Origin: Lachnospiraceae bacterium
Lineage (GTDB): Bacteria > Bacillota > Clostridia > Lachnospirales > Lachnospiraceae
DNA: 64,000 bases
Reading direction: 5' to 3'
Assembly: GCA_030524525.1 (NCBI GenBank)
Contig: JAUNGI010000006.1
Span: forward strand, 1-64,000
Positions within the stretch are counted from its first letter, which is position 1. Each line of letters begins with the position of its first letter. Both the position numbers and the translations under genes were made by a program. Shown one piece after another: positions 63,993 to 64,000 of this stretch. The notes below the pieces were generated by a model that searched no databases, was not told the DNA's origin, and saw nothing but the letters and a program-made list of their open reading frames with translations.

Positions 63993-64000
63993 GAATGCAC

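Overview
The window looks like a chromosomal segment of a Gram-positive anaerobe of the class Clostridia, most probably Lachnospiraceae. The evidence is the Firmicutes S10-spc-alpha ribosomal order, the zinc-binding (type Z) S14, many near-consensus sigma-A promoters, a T-box leader in front of pheST, an energy-coupling-factor (ECF) transporter downstream of rplQ, rubrerythrin and high-molecular-weight rubredoxin, and an NPxTGD-type wall sorting motif. The DNA is GC-rich except for one IS110-family insertion. The family-level assignment is inference from protein style, not from a search.

Layout. 1-2.4 kb: a repeat, an RlmI-like methyltransferase, an unknown membrane-anchored protein and a GNAT acetyltransferase. 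2.6-19.0 kb: a sigma-A promoter and a structured leader, then rpsJ-rplCDWB-rpsS-rplV-rpsC-rplP-rpmC-rpsQ-rplNXE-rpsZ-rpsH-rplFR-rpsE-rpmD-rplO-secY-adk-map-infA. rpmJ follows with its own promoter, then rpsMKD-rpoA-rplQ behind a second structured leader. 19.1-24.6 kb: a methyltransferase, a TfoX-C-like small protein, a fused double ECF ATPase, EcfT, TruA, and rplM-rpsI from their own promoter. 25.0-31.8 kb: an accessory operon encoding a small secreted five-cysteine protein, a solute-binding-like lipoprotein, an ABC ATPase, a very large two-module permease and a second lipoprotein. 31.9-33.1 kb: an XRE-type DNA-binding domain fused to a PurM-like (AIR synthase) domain with an altered active-site signature.

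33.2-42.0 kb, minus strand: a rubrerythrin/SDR/flavoprotein-rubredoxin oxidative-stress operon, then a histidine kinase, response regulator, ABC ATPase and FtsX-type permease set. This set is split between ATPase and permease by an IS110 element whose left noncoding end has the layout of a bridge-RNA locus. 42.1-50.4 kb: a UDG-superfamily glycosylase, a zinc-ribbon membrane protein, a GH113-like glycosidase, a cohesin-like wall-anchored protein followed by a large secreted subtilase, a DegV protein, and MscL with a zinc-ribbon tail. 50.5-60.0 kb: PepF, a Gld-type ABC export cluster (ATPase, permease, GldG-like, DUF4340-like), a SpoIID/LytB protein, and a convergent YihY/BrkB protein. 60.1-64.0 kb: a T-box and pheS-pheT.

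A small dispersed hairpin repeat sits just after terminators in at least three, perhaps four, places. The best candidates for undescribed biology are the secreted-protein/ABC operon at 25.0-31.8 kb, the HTH-PurM fusion at 31.9-33.1 kb, the candidate bridge RNA near 38.1 kb, and the structured leaders upstream of rpsJ and rpsM. All assignments were read by eye from sequence; no database search or folding program was run.
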